From NCBI GenBank assembly GCA_021604725.1, contig BQJN01000028.1, positions 1 to 46,782 on the forward strand: a stretch of DNA of 46,782 nucleotides. The letters run 5' to 3'. The notes under the pieces are model-generated. The model searched no databases, had not been told where the DNA came from, and saw nothing but the letters and a program-made list of their open reading frames with translations. This DNA is from Lysobacteraceae bacterium. Its GTDB lineage: Bacteria; Pseudomonadota; Gammaproteobacteria; Xanthomonadales; BQJN01. Positions within the stretch are counted from its first letter, which is position 1. Every line of letters starts with the position of its first letter. The position numbers were made by a program, and so were the translations under genes. This document shows, one piece after another, positions 26,035 through 34,842 of the stretch.

Positions 26035-27279
26035 ATGAAGACTTTGAACATCGGAATCATCGGAGCAGGATTTGCTGGCATGGCTTCAGCCCTGCTGCTG
26101 AGTCGGCAGGGCCACCGGGTGACCTTGCTGGAACGCTTTGCGTCACCCCAGGCGGTCGGAGCCGGCATCCTGTTGCAGCCTTCGGGGATGTGGGTGCTGC
26201 AGCAACTGGGGGTGTTGCAGGATGTGGCGCTGCGCGCAAGTCGCATTCACGCTTTGCATGGCGTGACTGGGCAGCGGCGTGTACTCGATCTTAAGTACAG
26301 CGACTATCATGACCAGGCCTTCGGTTTGGGCGTTCATCGTGGCGCCTTGTTCGATGCGCTGTTCAAGGCCACCAGTGCTGCGTCAATCAATATCGAGGCC
26401 GGTTCGGAGGTTGAGTCGATCGACCCTGATGGCACCATCACGGTGGCTGGCAAGTGTCGGGCATTTGATCTGGTGATCGTTGCCAGCGGTGCCCATACCC
26501 GCCTGGGTCGGCACCTTGGACTAGAGATTTCCGAAGCCGAATACCCCTGGGGCGCGGTATGGAGTGTGTTGCCTGGCGAGTCGATCGAACCTGGCGTTTT
26601 GTCGCAGGCCTACGATGGTGCACGCAAGATGGCGGGCTTGCTGCCGAGCGGTCGCGATCCGAATAGTGGGCACACCTGCACCAGTTTCTTTTATTCGGTT
26701 CGCTGTGATCAGCGTCAGGCGTTTTCTAAGCAGCCCATCTCACGATTTCAGGACCAGGCATTGGCGTTGTGGCCGCAGGCCGAACCCTGGCTTGGTCGGA
26801 TTGAAAGCCACGACCAATTCACCTTTGCCAGTTACCGCGACACCATCATGTCGCACTGGCACAGCGGGCGCGTGGTGGTGATCGGTGACGCCGCCCATGC
26901 CATGAGCCCGCAATTGGGGCAGGGAACCAACCTGGCGCTGGTGGATGCTCTGGAGTTGTCTTCAGTGCTGGAACAGTCGCGCCGGTCAATACCTGCACTG
27001 TTGGCCCAGTACAGTGCGCGGCGACGAAGTCACATTCGCTTCTATCAAGCTGCCAGCCGCATTCTTACACCGTTCTATCAATCCGACAGCTGGTGGGCAG
27101 GCGCTTTGCGGGACTGGACCACGCCAATTGGCTCACGCGTTGCCCCTTTCAACCGCCAAAGTCTGGCCACCCTGGTTGGCTTCAAGACCGGAATTTTTAG
27201 CAGCTTGTTGAACAAATCCGAGCGGGAACAATTGTTCGCATCTATTGAAGATTCGCTGGAGCAAGCGCCATCGGCTTGA
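26035..27279 (+). CDS. FAD-dependent aromatic monooxygenase
   Basis: About 414 residues. The N-terminal Rossmann motif Gly-Ala-Gly-Phe-Ala-Gly with Leu-Leu-Glu-Arg at the end of the second strand binds FAD. The second flavin motif Gly-Asp-Ala-Ala-His-Ala-Met-Ser-Pro-x-x-Gly-Gln-Gly-x-Asn lies near residue 285. This is the group A flavoprotein hydroxylase pattern (PHBH, salicylate hydroxylase, 3-hydroxybenzoate 6-hydroxylase, UbiH types), which use NAD(P)H and O2 to hydroxylate an activated ring. Start could be GTG 26023 with AAGG upstream or ATG 26035, which fits family N termini better. No catabolic partner genes lie beside it, so the substrate is not indicated. Confidence 0.88.
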   Translation: MKTLNIGIIGAGFAGMASALLLSRQGHRVTLLERFASPQAVGAGILLQPSGMWVLQQLGVLQDVALRASRIHALHGVTGQRRVLDLKYSDYHDQAFGLGVHRGALFDALFKATSAASINIEAGSEVESIDPDGTITVAGKCRAFDLVIVASGAHTRLGRHLGLEISEAEYPWGAVWSVLPGESIEPGVLSQAYDGARKMAGLLPSGRDPNSGHTCTSFFYSVRCDQRQAFSKQPISRFQDQALALWPQAEPWLGRIESHDQFTFASYRDTIMSHWHSGRVVVIGDAAHAMSPQLGQGTNLALVDALELSSVLEQSRRSIPALLAQYSARRRSHIRFYQAASRILTPFYQSDSWWAGALRDWTTPIGSRVAPFNRQSLATLVGFKTGIFSSLLNKSEREQLFASIEDSLEQAPSA

Positions 27280-27336
27280 TTCGTGGGCCGGTAGTGCTAT
27301 CTTGGCTGGCTTGAGAACAACTGAGTACTGCAGGAA

Positions 27337-30300
27337 ATGAAAAGACATCACTGGATAAGTGCCTTGTTGGTCATGCTTTGGCCCCTGGCCCAAGCGGTCG
27401 CCGAGGAGGCCGAGACAAGCGAAGAGCCAAAAGAGCCTGAGTGGAGCGTCGACGGCGACTTTGGCGGCGAGATCAACACCGTCAGCTTTAGCACCGACGA
27501 AGGCACCTGGATGAACCTCGATGTTAGTCCGGATGGCGAGACGATTGTCTTCGACTTGCTGGGCGATATCTACACTGTGCCGATTTCCGGTGGTGACGCA
27601 ACGCGGCTAACATCAGGGGCCGCTTTCGACATCCAACCCCGATTCAGTCCGGATGGATCACAAATTTCATTCACTTCGGACCGTGCCGGTGGCGACAACA
27701 TTTGGGTCATGTCCGCCGATGGCGGTGATGCCAGGCAGATCACTGAAGAAGACTTCCGCCTGCTCAACAATGCGGACTGGTCGCCCGATGGTGAATATAT
27801 CGTGGCGCGCAAACACTTCACTTCACAGCGCTCGCTGGGCGCGGGTGAAATGTGGCTGTACCACACCGGTGGCGGCAAGGGCGGTATCCAACTGACCAAG
27901 AAGAAAAACGACCAACAGGATGCCGGCCAGCCGGTGTACTCGCCAGATGGCAAATACATCTATCTGTCCGAGGACATGAGCGGCGGATCGACCTTTCAGT
28001 ACAACAAGGATGCCAATGGCCAGATCTATGTGATTCGTCGTCTGCATACCGATAACGGTCAGATTGACGAGTGGATTACCGGCAATGGGGGTGCTGTGGC
28101 ACCGGCTCCGTCGCCGGATGGTCGTTACGTGGCATTCGTCAGAAGAGATCGCGACAAGAGTGTGCTCAATATCTTCGACAATGAGTCAGGGCGGCAGATT
28201 CCGCTGTTTGATGGCTTGAGTCATGACCAGCAGGAAGCATGGGCTATTTTCGGGCCGTATCCGAATATGAGCTGGACGCCGGATAGCGAGCAGATCGTGT
28301 TCTGGGCGCAAGGTGGCATCCACAAGATTGACGTTGCGAGCCGCGAAGTCAGTGAGATTCCGTTCTCGGCGGACGTTGAACAAACGGTAGTCAGTGCTGT
28401 GCGCAGCGATTTGCCAATTGAAGATGGCCCGTTCACGGTGCGCATGATTCGAGACGCGGTCACCTCACCAGATGGAAAGTGGCTGGTGTTTCATGGTGCC
28501 GGCTACCTGTGGAAGAAAGAACTGCCGGATGGTGAACCCAGTCGACTGACACGCGGCGATGCCTTTGAGTACGAGCCGGCGTTTTCTCCGGACGGTCGCA
28601 AGCTGGTTTACGTCAGTTGGAGCGACGACGAACTGGGTGGACTGCATGTGATCGGTGTCAACGGTCGCGGCCACAAGGAACTGTCGGAACAGCCGGGTCA
28701 CTACCGTGAGCCTCGCTTTTCACCCAACGGCGAGATGGTCACGTTTCGCAAGGAACAGGGCAGTTTCCTGCAAGGCTATGACTACGGTTTGAACCCCGGC
28801 CTGTATTGGATGGATGCCAAAGGCGGAGACGAGAACCTGATCACGCGAGGCGGGGCCGAACCGGCATTCACCGCCGACAACCAGGGCATCTATTACTTGA
28901 GTGGCGGTGGACTGGAGAAAACCTACAAGCGCATCAAGCTGGACGGTACCGATGATCATGAAGTATTCAAACTCAAGTACATCGACCGTGTGGTTCCTAG
29001 TGCCGATGGCCGCTGGATTGCATTCAATGAGCTGTATCAGGCTTACGTAGCGCCCTTGCCGCCCGCCGGCTCAGTCATTGACTTGAACAAAGACACCAAG
29101 GCGCTGCCTTTGCGTAAAGTGACGGTTGATGTGGGCTCTGACTTGCATTGGTCGAATGACACCTTGCATTGGCTGATGGGTGAAGCGTATTTCAGCCAAC
29201 CACTTAAAGACATGTTTGCGTTTGTTGACGGTGCGCCGGAGGAGTTGCCAGAGCCTGATTCACTGACTGGTGTCTCGATTGGCCTTGAGTTGGAAACCGA
29301 CATCCCGCAGCAAACCCTGGCACTGACCGGGGCGCGTATCATCAGCATGAACGGCGATGAAGTTATCGATAACGGCACCATCGTCATCGACAACAACCGC
29401 ATCAGCGCCATTGGTGCGGACGTGGAGGTTCCAGCCGGTGCCGAAGTGGTTGATGTCAGCGGCAAGACCATCGTACCCGGATTCATTGATGCGCACGCCC
29501 ACGCTGGCCATTTCCATGGTGGGCCATCGCCGCAAAGCAACTGGGCGTACTACGCCAACCTGGCTTATGGGGTAACGACGTCGCATGACCCGTCAGCCTT
29601 TTCCGATTTCGTGTTCAGTCAGGCGGAGATGGTCAGGGCCGGCACATTGGTTGGGCCGAGAATCTTTTCCACCGGCACCATCTTGTACGGTGCGGACGGC
29701 GATTTCAAAGCAGTGGTCAACAGCCTTGACGATGCGCGCTCACACCTCAACCGTATGAAGGCGATCGGCGCGCACTCGGTCAAGAGTTACAATCAGCCGC
29801 GCCGCAACCAGCGCCAATGGATCAATCAGGCCGCTCGTGAGTTGGGCCTGATTGTCGTCATGGAGGGTGGTTCAACGTTCTATCACAACATGACCATGGT
29901 GCTGGATGGCTCCACCGGCATTGAGCACAACATTCCGATCGCCCCCCTATACAAGGATGTGGTCGAGGTCTGGTCGAATACCGACGTTCGGTACACGCCC
30001 ACCCTGGTGGTGAGCTACGGTGGGGTCAGTGGCGAATACTATTGGTATCAGCACACCGATGTGGCCGATACCGAGCCCTTGAACAACTTCGTTCCGCAAT
30101 GGACACTAGATGCCAGGGCCAGACGCCGGCAAATGACGCCAGAGGAAGAGTACAACCACATTGATGTCGCTCGCGCCGTCGAAGTCGTTCGCGAAGCGGG
30201 GGTCAAGGTACAAACCGGCGGCCATGGTCAAATGCAAGGCATGGCCGTGCATTGGGAGATGTGGTCATTGGCTCAGGGCGGCATGTCGCCACACAACGTA

Positions 30301-30603
30301 TTGCGGGCAGCAACCATCGATGGTGCCGACTACCTGGGCCTTGCCGGCGATACCGGCTCGCTGGAAGTGGGCAAACTCGCTGACCTGGTCGTGCTGGATG
30401 CCGATCCGCTTGAAAACATCCGCAACACCGAGAAAACGGTCATGGTGATGATCAATGGTCGCCTCTATGACACGCACAGCATGAACCAATTGCAGCCGGA
30501 GGCGAAAGAGCGCCCGATGTTATGGTTCGAGCGGGAAGGGGCGGCGCGAAGTGCGGTAGGCCTCGGTGGTCAGGTTGAGACCATGGATGCTCATCTGGAT
30601 TAG
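27337..30603 (+). CDS. Secreted PD40 beta-propeller/amidohydrolase fusion
   Basis: 1088 residues. A signal peptide (Met-Lys-Arg-His-His-Trp ... Ala-Val-Ala) is followed by a TolB/WD40-like propeller (about 45-620) with repeated Phe-Ser-Pro-Asp-Gly and Ser-Pro-Asp-Gly-Lys-x-Ile/Leu blades. The amidohydrolase-superfamily domain (about 665-1060) has 'GFIDAHAHAGH' (metal ligands His about 720-722), His in 'GIEHNIP' (about 863), His in 'GGHGQMQG' (about 960) and a C-terminal 'GKLADLVVLDADPL' strand. This architecture occurs in periplasmic or secreted amidohydrolases of gammaproteobacteria and Bacteroidota, often annotated as imidazolonepropionase- or prolidase-like; the substrate is not established. 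AGGAA precedes the ATG. A bidirectional terminator follows. Confidence 0.9.
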   Translation: MKRHHWISALLVMLWPLAQAVAEEAETSEEPKEPEWSVDGDFGGEINTVSFSTDEGTWMNLDVSPDGETIVFDLLGDIYTVPISGGDATRLTSGAAFDIQPRFSPDGSQISFTSDRAGGDNIWVMSADGGDARQITEEDFRLLNNADWSPDGEYIVARKHFTSQRSLGAGEMWLYHTGGGKGGIQLTKKKNDQQDAGQPVYSPDGKYIYLSEDMSGGSTFQYNKDANGQIYVIRRLHTDNGQIDEWITGNGGAVAPAPSPDGRYVAFVRRDRDKSVLNIFDNESGRQIPLFDGLSHDQQEAWAIFGPYPNMSWTPDSEQIVFWAQGGIHKIDVASREVSEIPFSADVEQTVVSAVRSDLPIEDGPFTVRMIRDAVTSPDGKWLVFHGAGYLWKKELPDGEPSRLTRGDAFEYEPAFSPDGRKLVYVSWSDDELGGLHVIGVNGRGHKELSEQPGHYREPRFSPNGEMVTFRKEQGSFLQGYDYGLNPGLYWMDAKGGDENLITRGGAEPAFTADNQGIYYLSGGGLEKTYKRIKLDGTDDHEVFKLKYIDRVVPSADGRWIAFNELYQAYVAPLPPAGSVIDLNKDTKALPLRKVTVDVGSDLHWSNDTLHWLMGEAYFSQPLKDMFAFVDGAPEELPEPDSLTGVSIGLELETDIPQQTLALTGARIISMNGDEVIDNGTIVIDNNRISAIGADVEVPAGAEVVDVSGKTIVPGFIDAHAHAGHFHGGPSPQSNWAYYANLAYGVTTSHDPSAFSDFVFSQAEMVRAGTLVGPRIFSTGTILYGADGDFKAVVNSLDDARSHLNRMKAIGAHSVKSYNQPRRNQRQWINQAARELGLIVVMEGGSTFYHNMTMVLDGSTGIEHNIPIAPLYKDVVEVWSNTDVRYTPTLVVSYGGVSGEYYWYQHTDVADTEPLNNFVPQWTLDARARRRQMTPEEEYNHIDVARAVEVVREAGVKVQTGGHGQMQGMAVHWEMWSLAQGGMSPHNVLRAATIDGADYLGLAGDTGSLEVGKLADLVVLDADPLENIRNTEKTVMVMINGRLYDTHSMNQLQPEAKERPMLWFEREGAARSAVGLGGQVETMDAHLD

Positions 30604-30623
30604 AACGAATCGGATTGCTTGCG

Positions 30624-30650
30624 AAAAAGGGGCCATTAGGCCCCTTTTTT
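30624..30650. terminator. Bidirectional rho-independent terminator
   Basis: AAAAAGGGGCC / GGCCCCTTTTTT pair around an ATTA loop. There is a T tract on both strands and the hairpin lies exactly between convergent stops (amidohydrolase on the plus strand, small membrane protein on the minus strand). Confidence 0.9.
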
Positions 30651-30657
30651 GTTGGTG

Positions 30658-31035
30658 CTATTGGCGCAAGGCTTTCTTCAAGAGCAGGTCGCTCATAAAC
30701 CACAGCGGGATCAGTACGATGATGACGATGCTGGTTTTTGCGACTTGACCGTCACCGTTGCTCAAGATCAACGCGGTTGCCAGGATGGCTGCGGCGAACA
30801 TGATGGCGTTGCCGAGGATCAACTTCATGGCTTTGCTTGACTCCGGTTTCCACTGTGGTCGCAGTTCCTGCCGAGCGGTTTGAAACGCCGACGCTTCGGC
30901 CTCGCCGTTGGCCTGCAGCTCTTCGATGCGGCAACGGAGGTGGTCTTCCAGCTCGTCCAGACGCTCGGCTCGAATGCAGTTGAAGCGACGTAGCTTTCCA
31001 CGCCATCGAGCAACTTCTTTATCTAAATCAAACAT
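30658..31035 (-). CDS. Small membrane protein, PadR partner
   Basis: About 125 residues. The N-terminal half is helical and charged (Asp-Leu-Asp-Lys-Glu-Val-Ala-Arg-Trp-Arg ... Glu-Leu-Glu-Asp-His-Leu-Arg). It resembles the permease-prefix/HAAS-type cytosolic domain often encoded next to PadR regulators. The C-terminal half has two transmembrane helices (about 72-90 and 98-118). Two ATGs are in frame, 31041 and 31035. The GGAG ribosome site touches the first and has 6-base spacing to the second, so I use 31035. The gene overlaps the end of the PadR gene, so they are co-translated. In analogous pairs the membrane protein is the PadR target or a signalling partner; its function is not known. 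Confidence 0.68.
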   Translation of the reverse strand: MFDLDKEVARWRGKLRRFNCIRAERLDELEDHLRCRIEELQANGEAEASAFQTARQELRPQWKPESSKAMKLILGNAIMFAAAILATALILSNGDGQVAKTSIVIIVLIPLWFMSDLLLKKALRQ

Positions 31036-31360
31036 ATACATCTCCGTTTCCTAACATGACATTGATCTTGTTCCAGATCTGCCGTTGCTCATTCAAGGAT
31101 TGCTGTCCAGCATCCAGTAGTCGGTAGTACTTGCGCTTGCGGCCGGTGTCGGCCTTGCCCCAATAGGCTTCAATCAGCCCTCGCTTCTGCAAGCGGTGCA
31201 GGATCGGATACAGCATGCCGTCAGCCCACTGCATCTGACCGGCCGACAACTCGCGTACTTTCTGGATGATGCCGTAGCCGTAGCTGTCACCCTGACCAAG
31301 GATGGACAGGATCAAAGGGGTGGCTGACGCCGCCACCAGGTCTTTCGGTAGCCCTTCCAC
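31028..31360 (-). CDS. PadR family transcriptional regulator
   Basis: 110 residues, typical of the short PadR-s2 subgroup. Conserved features: 'LILSILGQGDSYGYGI' helix, 'GMLYPILHRLQKRGLIEAYW' recognition helix and wing, and 'GRKRKYYRLLDAGQQSL', followed by the C-terminal dimerisation helix. These are winged-helix repressors that answer to phenolic acids, drugs or envelope signals. The start is GTG 31358-31360 with AGGAG 6 bases upstream. Two matching palindromes lie in its promoter (31381-31430), strongly suggesting autoregulation. It overlaps the following membrane-protein gene. Confidence 0.9.
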   Translation of the reverse strand: MEGLPKDLVAASATPLILSILGQGDSYGYGIIQKVRELSAGQMQWADGMLYPILHRLQKRGLIEAYWGKADTGRKRKYYRLLDAGQQSLNEQRQIWNKINVMLGNGDVYV

Positions 31361-31380
31361 ACAATGCTCCTGTGAATTGA

Positions 31381-31435
31381 TTAATACATAGCGAATCTAT
31401 GTATTAACGATACATAGAAATGCTATGTATTGCAA
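31381..31435 (-). promoter_or_regulatory. PadR promoter with two palindromic operators
   Basis: O1 (31381-31407) has perfect 11-bp arms TTAATACATAG-N5-CTATGTATTAA. O2 (31410-31430) has 8-bp arms ATACATAG-N5-CTATGTAT. Their centres are 26 bp apart, and both share the ATACATAG half-site with 5-base spacing. On the minus strand a possible promoter TTGCAA (31430-31435)-N17-TATCGT overlaps O2, with O1 just downstream, as expected for autorepression by the adjacent PadR. Confidence 0.75.
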
Positions 31436-31440
31436 ATAAG

Positions 31441-31780
31441 TCGCTTGCGATGTGAATTTGCAACCCTGAGACCTCTACTTCGTCATTCCGGGCCGTGTCA
31501 TCCCGGGCCCGGACGACCCGGGACCCGAATCCATCTTTGATTGCGCAGCGGTGTGAAAATGAAAACGAGCAACGCTCGCCTCATTGACCTCCTTTTCTCA
31601 TTGTGCCCATTTCTTTGGGCGGACGGTGTCCGCAACTTTGCGCGTTGCGTCTTAAGAAAGTGAACAGGAGATCAAAGGGGCTGCATACGCAGCGTATTGA
31701 AATGAAAATATTTCCGTGCCATGCGCTTCTTGATCCCGGTCCCGGGTCCAGGCCCGGGATGACACGTTGCCTGCTTGAAC
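31441..31780. repeat. Gene-free, hairpin-rich inverted-repeat element
   Basis: No credible ORF is present. A left arm (about 31494-31531) and a right arm (about 31732-31766) are inverted imperfect copies, sharing GTGTCATCCCGGGCC and a following GGACC/CCCGGGACC-like stretch. Between them lie several perfect small hairpins: CGAGC-AAC-GCTCG (31566-31578), GCGGAC-GGT-GTCCGC (31619-31633) and GCTGC-ATAC-GCAGC (31680-31693). The arm text resembles dispersed 'gtcatcccggg ... gaatcca' intergenic repeats of proteobacteria. A non-autonomous, MITE-like or REP-derived element is inferred; no transposase or clear target duplication is seen. Confidence 0.55.
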
Positions 31781-34687
31781 TCAGTCGAAGGCGTGGTCAA
31801 AGATCAGATCAGAGCCAAGCGTTGAGAATTCGACATCGACACGCTTGAAGTTGCCCTGTAAATCAGCCACTTCCATGCGAACGTGGCCGTCGTCGATGGG
31901 GCCGAATGAGCCGCCGATGTCGATTTGGTAGACACCTGGATGGGTCTCGACAGCAAGATCTGCCAGCTCACTGCCCGGCGGGCGGCCTTGTACGACCAGA
32001 TCGGCCGTTACCGATAAGGTGCTCAGGTCCAGCCCCGAATTGGCATCGATCATGCCGAACTGAATGTCATCGAACGGTGGCGCGTTGCCCTGCGATGGGC
32101 GGTTCACACTGAGCGTGGGTCGCTGGTCATCAGCAAACCAGCCGTAGATACCAAGATCGATCGGCGCGCCCAGGTCAATCCAGCGCCCAATCATCATTTT
32201 CTCGTCGATGGTCAGTTCGGGTTCGGTGCCTGGCGGCGGCATGATGCTGCCGGTGAAATCGATATCAGCTTCATTCGGGTTTGCCCCAGTCGGCAGCGTC
32301 GAGGCATCACCGAGAACCGATTCGGTAGGGTGGTCGGCATTGTCCCAGCCATCGAGACGTTGGCCAAAAACTTTCCATACCAGCAAGCTGCGTCGCGCCT
32401 GAAACTTGCGCACGTAGCGCGAAGCATTGGTTTGTCGCCAGGTACCGTTGCTGATCACCGGCGGGTAGCCGAAGTCGGCGTTTCGGTCATCGGCCAGTCG
32501 TGCATAGTCGCCGGGAAGCCCATTGATCGGTGTCAGGTCGTCCAATACCAGGTTGCCGGGTGGGTTGGGGTCGCTTTGGCTGTGGCAGCTCACACAGCTG
32601 CGGGTCAGAATCGGTCGGATATCACGAATGAATTCAACATCGACCATCGGCGTTGCTGCCAAATGCAGCGATGGCGTGCCGTCGGTTTCCTGACTGACCA
32701 TGGGCGTTTCGTTGTACAAGTCCAGCATCGGGTAGTCTGGTGCTGCGGCAGCGGTGGTAGCAAAATCCAGGGGCTGCTGACTATGGGCATGACAACCACC
32801 GCAGTCGGTGCGAACTTCGCCGGGTCTCACTTGATGCCAGGTTTGTGCCATGTTAAGCATCAGGCCATTACGGTCGATGGTTTGAAAGGTGAACGGCGTA
32901 TCGGCCGGGATCTTGGCCAGAAAACTGGTATCCGGATTGCCTTCGCTATCCATTACCGGCTGGCCATTGCCGTCTTCTTTGCGTAAAGGGATTTCACCCA
33001 TGATGCGGTGCCGCTCATTGGCGAAGTTGTCAAACTGCTGGCCATAGTTCGGGCCATAGCTGCGGTGGGTATTGGCTTCCAGTGCGACCAGGCGTACGGC
33101 CCAAATCTCGCTGTCGTCATACTTTCCGGCATCGGAACCCTGGTACACCCAGTTGCTGGACTGGCCGTTTTCTGAGGTGTTGAAGGCATCCAGACCATCG
33201 AAGGTGTTGGCCCAGGACGGTGTGTAACCGGGAAAGCTCTCACGTTTGTAAAAGCTCGATGTGCCAATCAGACCGTAGGGTGTGCCGGCAGGTAAGGCCT
33301 CATGTGCTGTGCCGTCATTCGGCAACCAGGGCAGATTCATCGGTTCCTCTATGCCATGAACGGCTGAATACGGAACCACAGCTCGCGGCCACGCTTCGTT
33401 GTATTGGTCACTGTTAACGACCAACTCCATGTCGGCCGGGTCCCAAATGGCGTCGGCATTTTCGATGACGTAGATGCCGCCGTCGTAATAGGGCAGGGTA
33501 GTTGGGCGATTCAGGTCGTTGGCCGGCCCGGGTGTCCAAACCACCAGTAGATCATTGTTCGGAGCGCCTGAGGGGTGCGTGACCTTGCCTACGCGTGTCG
33601 TACCATCGTCGCCAATTGGCGCTGCATTGTCGTTGGCATGCGTAAACGGCGTCACCGCCGTGGTGCCCCAAGGCGTGAACGGCATACGAACCGGCCAATA
33701 GAAGCCGCCATCGGCGGTGGCATCAATCGGAGGGTTGTCGCCAGGGTAGGCATTGCCGAAGGGCGGTGTTCCCGGTGGCGGGGCGACCGGAATTCGATAC
33801 ATGGCACCAAAGCCATTGTTGTTCAGGTTGTAGTAGTCGGTGACAACCAGATCGCTATCGCCAAGCTGAGTCATGAAGTGAAATGCTGATGGCGACTTGA
33901 AAGCACTGACCACCGGTGCCCAGTTGCGTCCATCCGGATAGATGGACCAGATACCCCATAGCCTTTGATCGCGCAGGCCCTGTGATTCGTAGCTGGAAAA
34001 CATGATCCGACCGTCGGCCAGTATGGTGGGATGCAGCGCACTGTTGATGGTCATTGGGGCGATGGCGTGGACATTGCTGCCATCGATATCCATCACGAAC
34101 AGTTGTAGGGTCGGAAAGGTATAGGGCTTGGCAGGGACAAAGCCATTGCGGTTGGAAGTAAACGCGATGCGGCCACCCGGCAATGGGGTGGGGCCGAGGT
34201 TCAAGATGCCATAACCCAGCCGGTTGTACTCGGATGGCGGATCGACCGGGTTGCTTTCATCCCAATGGCCCATGCCCGTATTCGGTGTGAACTCCTGAAA
34301 CGTTAATCGCTGGATTTCACGCGTCGAAAAGTTGAGCCGGTAAATATCGGCACCGGCGTACGGCAAATTGCCACGTTGTGTATTGAGGGCGCCGGGACTG
34401 ACGTCGGGAAACAGGCTGTAGTAGACCCACTGAGCATCGAAGGAGACGAATGGGTCGGTGACTGAGCAGACGTCACAATCGATCAACACCTCCTCACTGC
34501 CGTCCGGGTGACGAAGGATCAAGTCGGCACCAGCATCAATGCGCCCCGGGTGGAAAACCTCGGGCCAGGTGGTGTTGACCAGGTCGCCGTTGCGGATTTG
34601 CCGAACGTAGACAATGTCGTAGTCGACAGCTTGGGCTGGCAACGCCAGCAGCAGAATCAGTAGTAAAGGTGCGCGCATGCCGCGCAT
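31781..34687 (-). CDS. Secreted di-haem protein, hydrazine-synthase-alpha-like
   Basis: 968 residues. A signal peptide (Leu-Leu-Leu-Ile-Leu-Leu-Leu-Ala-Leu-Pro-Ala-Gln-Ala) starts at ATG 34687, or at a second ATG 9 bases later. An N-terminal propeller-like half (about 22-480) has Phe-Thr-Ser-Asn-Arg and Ile-Met-Phe-Ser-Ser-Tyr blades. The second half carries two c-type haem sites: Cys629-Gly-Gly-Cys632-His633 and Cys698-Val-Ser-Cys701-His702. A further domain (about 790-955) ends in a Leu-Ile-Phe-Asp-His-Ala-Phe-Asp tail. The propeller-plus-two-CxxCH plan and the 'DCGGCHAHSQ' context match proteins annotated HzsA-related. True hydrazine synthase also needs HzsB/C, which are absent, so anammox activity is unlikely. 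An extracytoplasmic redox role is inferred. Nothing nearby suggests its electron partner. Confidence 0.75.
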   Translation of the reverse strand: MRGMRAPLLLILLLALPAQAVDYDIVYVRQIRNGDLVNTTWPEVFHPGRIDAGADLILRHPDGSEEVLIDCDVCSVTDPFVSFDAQWVYYSLFPDVSPGALNTQRGNLPYAGADIYRLNFSTREIQRLTFQEFTPNTGMGHWDESNPVDPPSEYNRLGYGILNLGPTPLPGGRIAFTSNRNGFVPAKPYTFPTLQLFVMDIDGSNVHAIAPMTINSALHPTILADGRIMFSSYESQGLRDQRLWGIWSIYPDGRNWAPVVSAFKSPSAFHFMTQLGDSDLVVTDYYNLNNNGFGAMYRIPVAPPPGTPPFGNAYPGDNPPIDATADGGFYWPVRMPFTPWGTTAVTPFTHANDNAAPIGDDGTTRVGKVTHPSGAPNNDLLVVWTPGPANDLNRPTTLPYYDGGIYVIENADAIWDPADMELVVNSDQYNEAWPRAVVPYSAVHGIEEPMNLPWLPNDGTAHEALPAGTPYGLIGTSSFYKRESFPGYTPSWANTFDGLDAFNTSENGQSSNWVYQGSDAGKYDDSEIWAVRLVALEANTHRSYGPNYGQQFDNFANERHRIMGEIPLRKEDGNGQPVMDSEGNPDTSFLAKIPADTPFTFQTIDRNGLMLNMAQTWHQVRPGEVRTDCGGCHAHSQQPLDFATTAAAAPDYPMLDLYNETPMVSQETDGTPSLHLAATPMVDVEFIRDIRPILTRSCVSCHSQSDPNPPGNLVLDDLTPINGLPGDYARLADDRNADFGYPPVISNGTWRQTNASRYVRKFQARRSLLVWKVFGQRLDGWDNADHPTESVLGDASTLPTGANPNEADIDFTGSIMPPPGTEPELTIDEKMMIGRWIDLGAPIDLGIYGWFADDQRPTLSVNRPSQGNAPPFDDIQFGMIDANSGLDLSTLSVTADLVVQGRPPGSELADLAVETHPGVYQIDIGGSFGPIDDGHVRMEVADLQGNFKRVDVEFSTLGSDLIFDHAFD

Positions 34688-34842
34688 TGTGCGACATCAG
34701 CGCACGCAAATTACGTGGTCTGCGTCTCACCTCAGGTGGTTTTTGCGACTAGCGGGCCGGTTGGGTCGACCAGCGGTCGTTAAATGGGTGGTACGTCCAT
34801 GTATCGCGAGACGGCTGTAGTTTCGCAACAGCCTCCACGGGA

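Noticed and set aside
31781-34687. Evidence for anammox-type hydrazine synthesis
   Set aside because: Only an alpha-like protein is present. The beta/gamma subunits and other nitrogen genes are missing, and the surrounding genes are those of an ordinary gammaproteobacterium.
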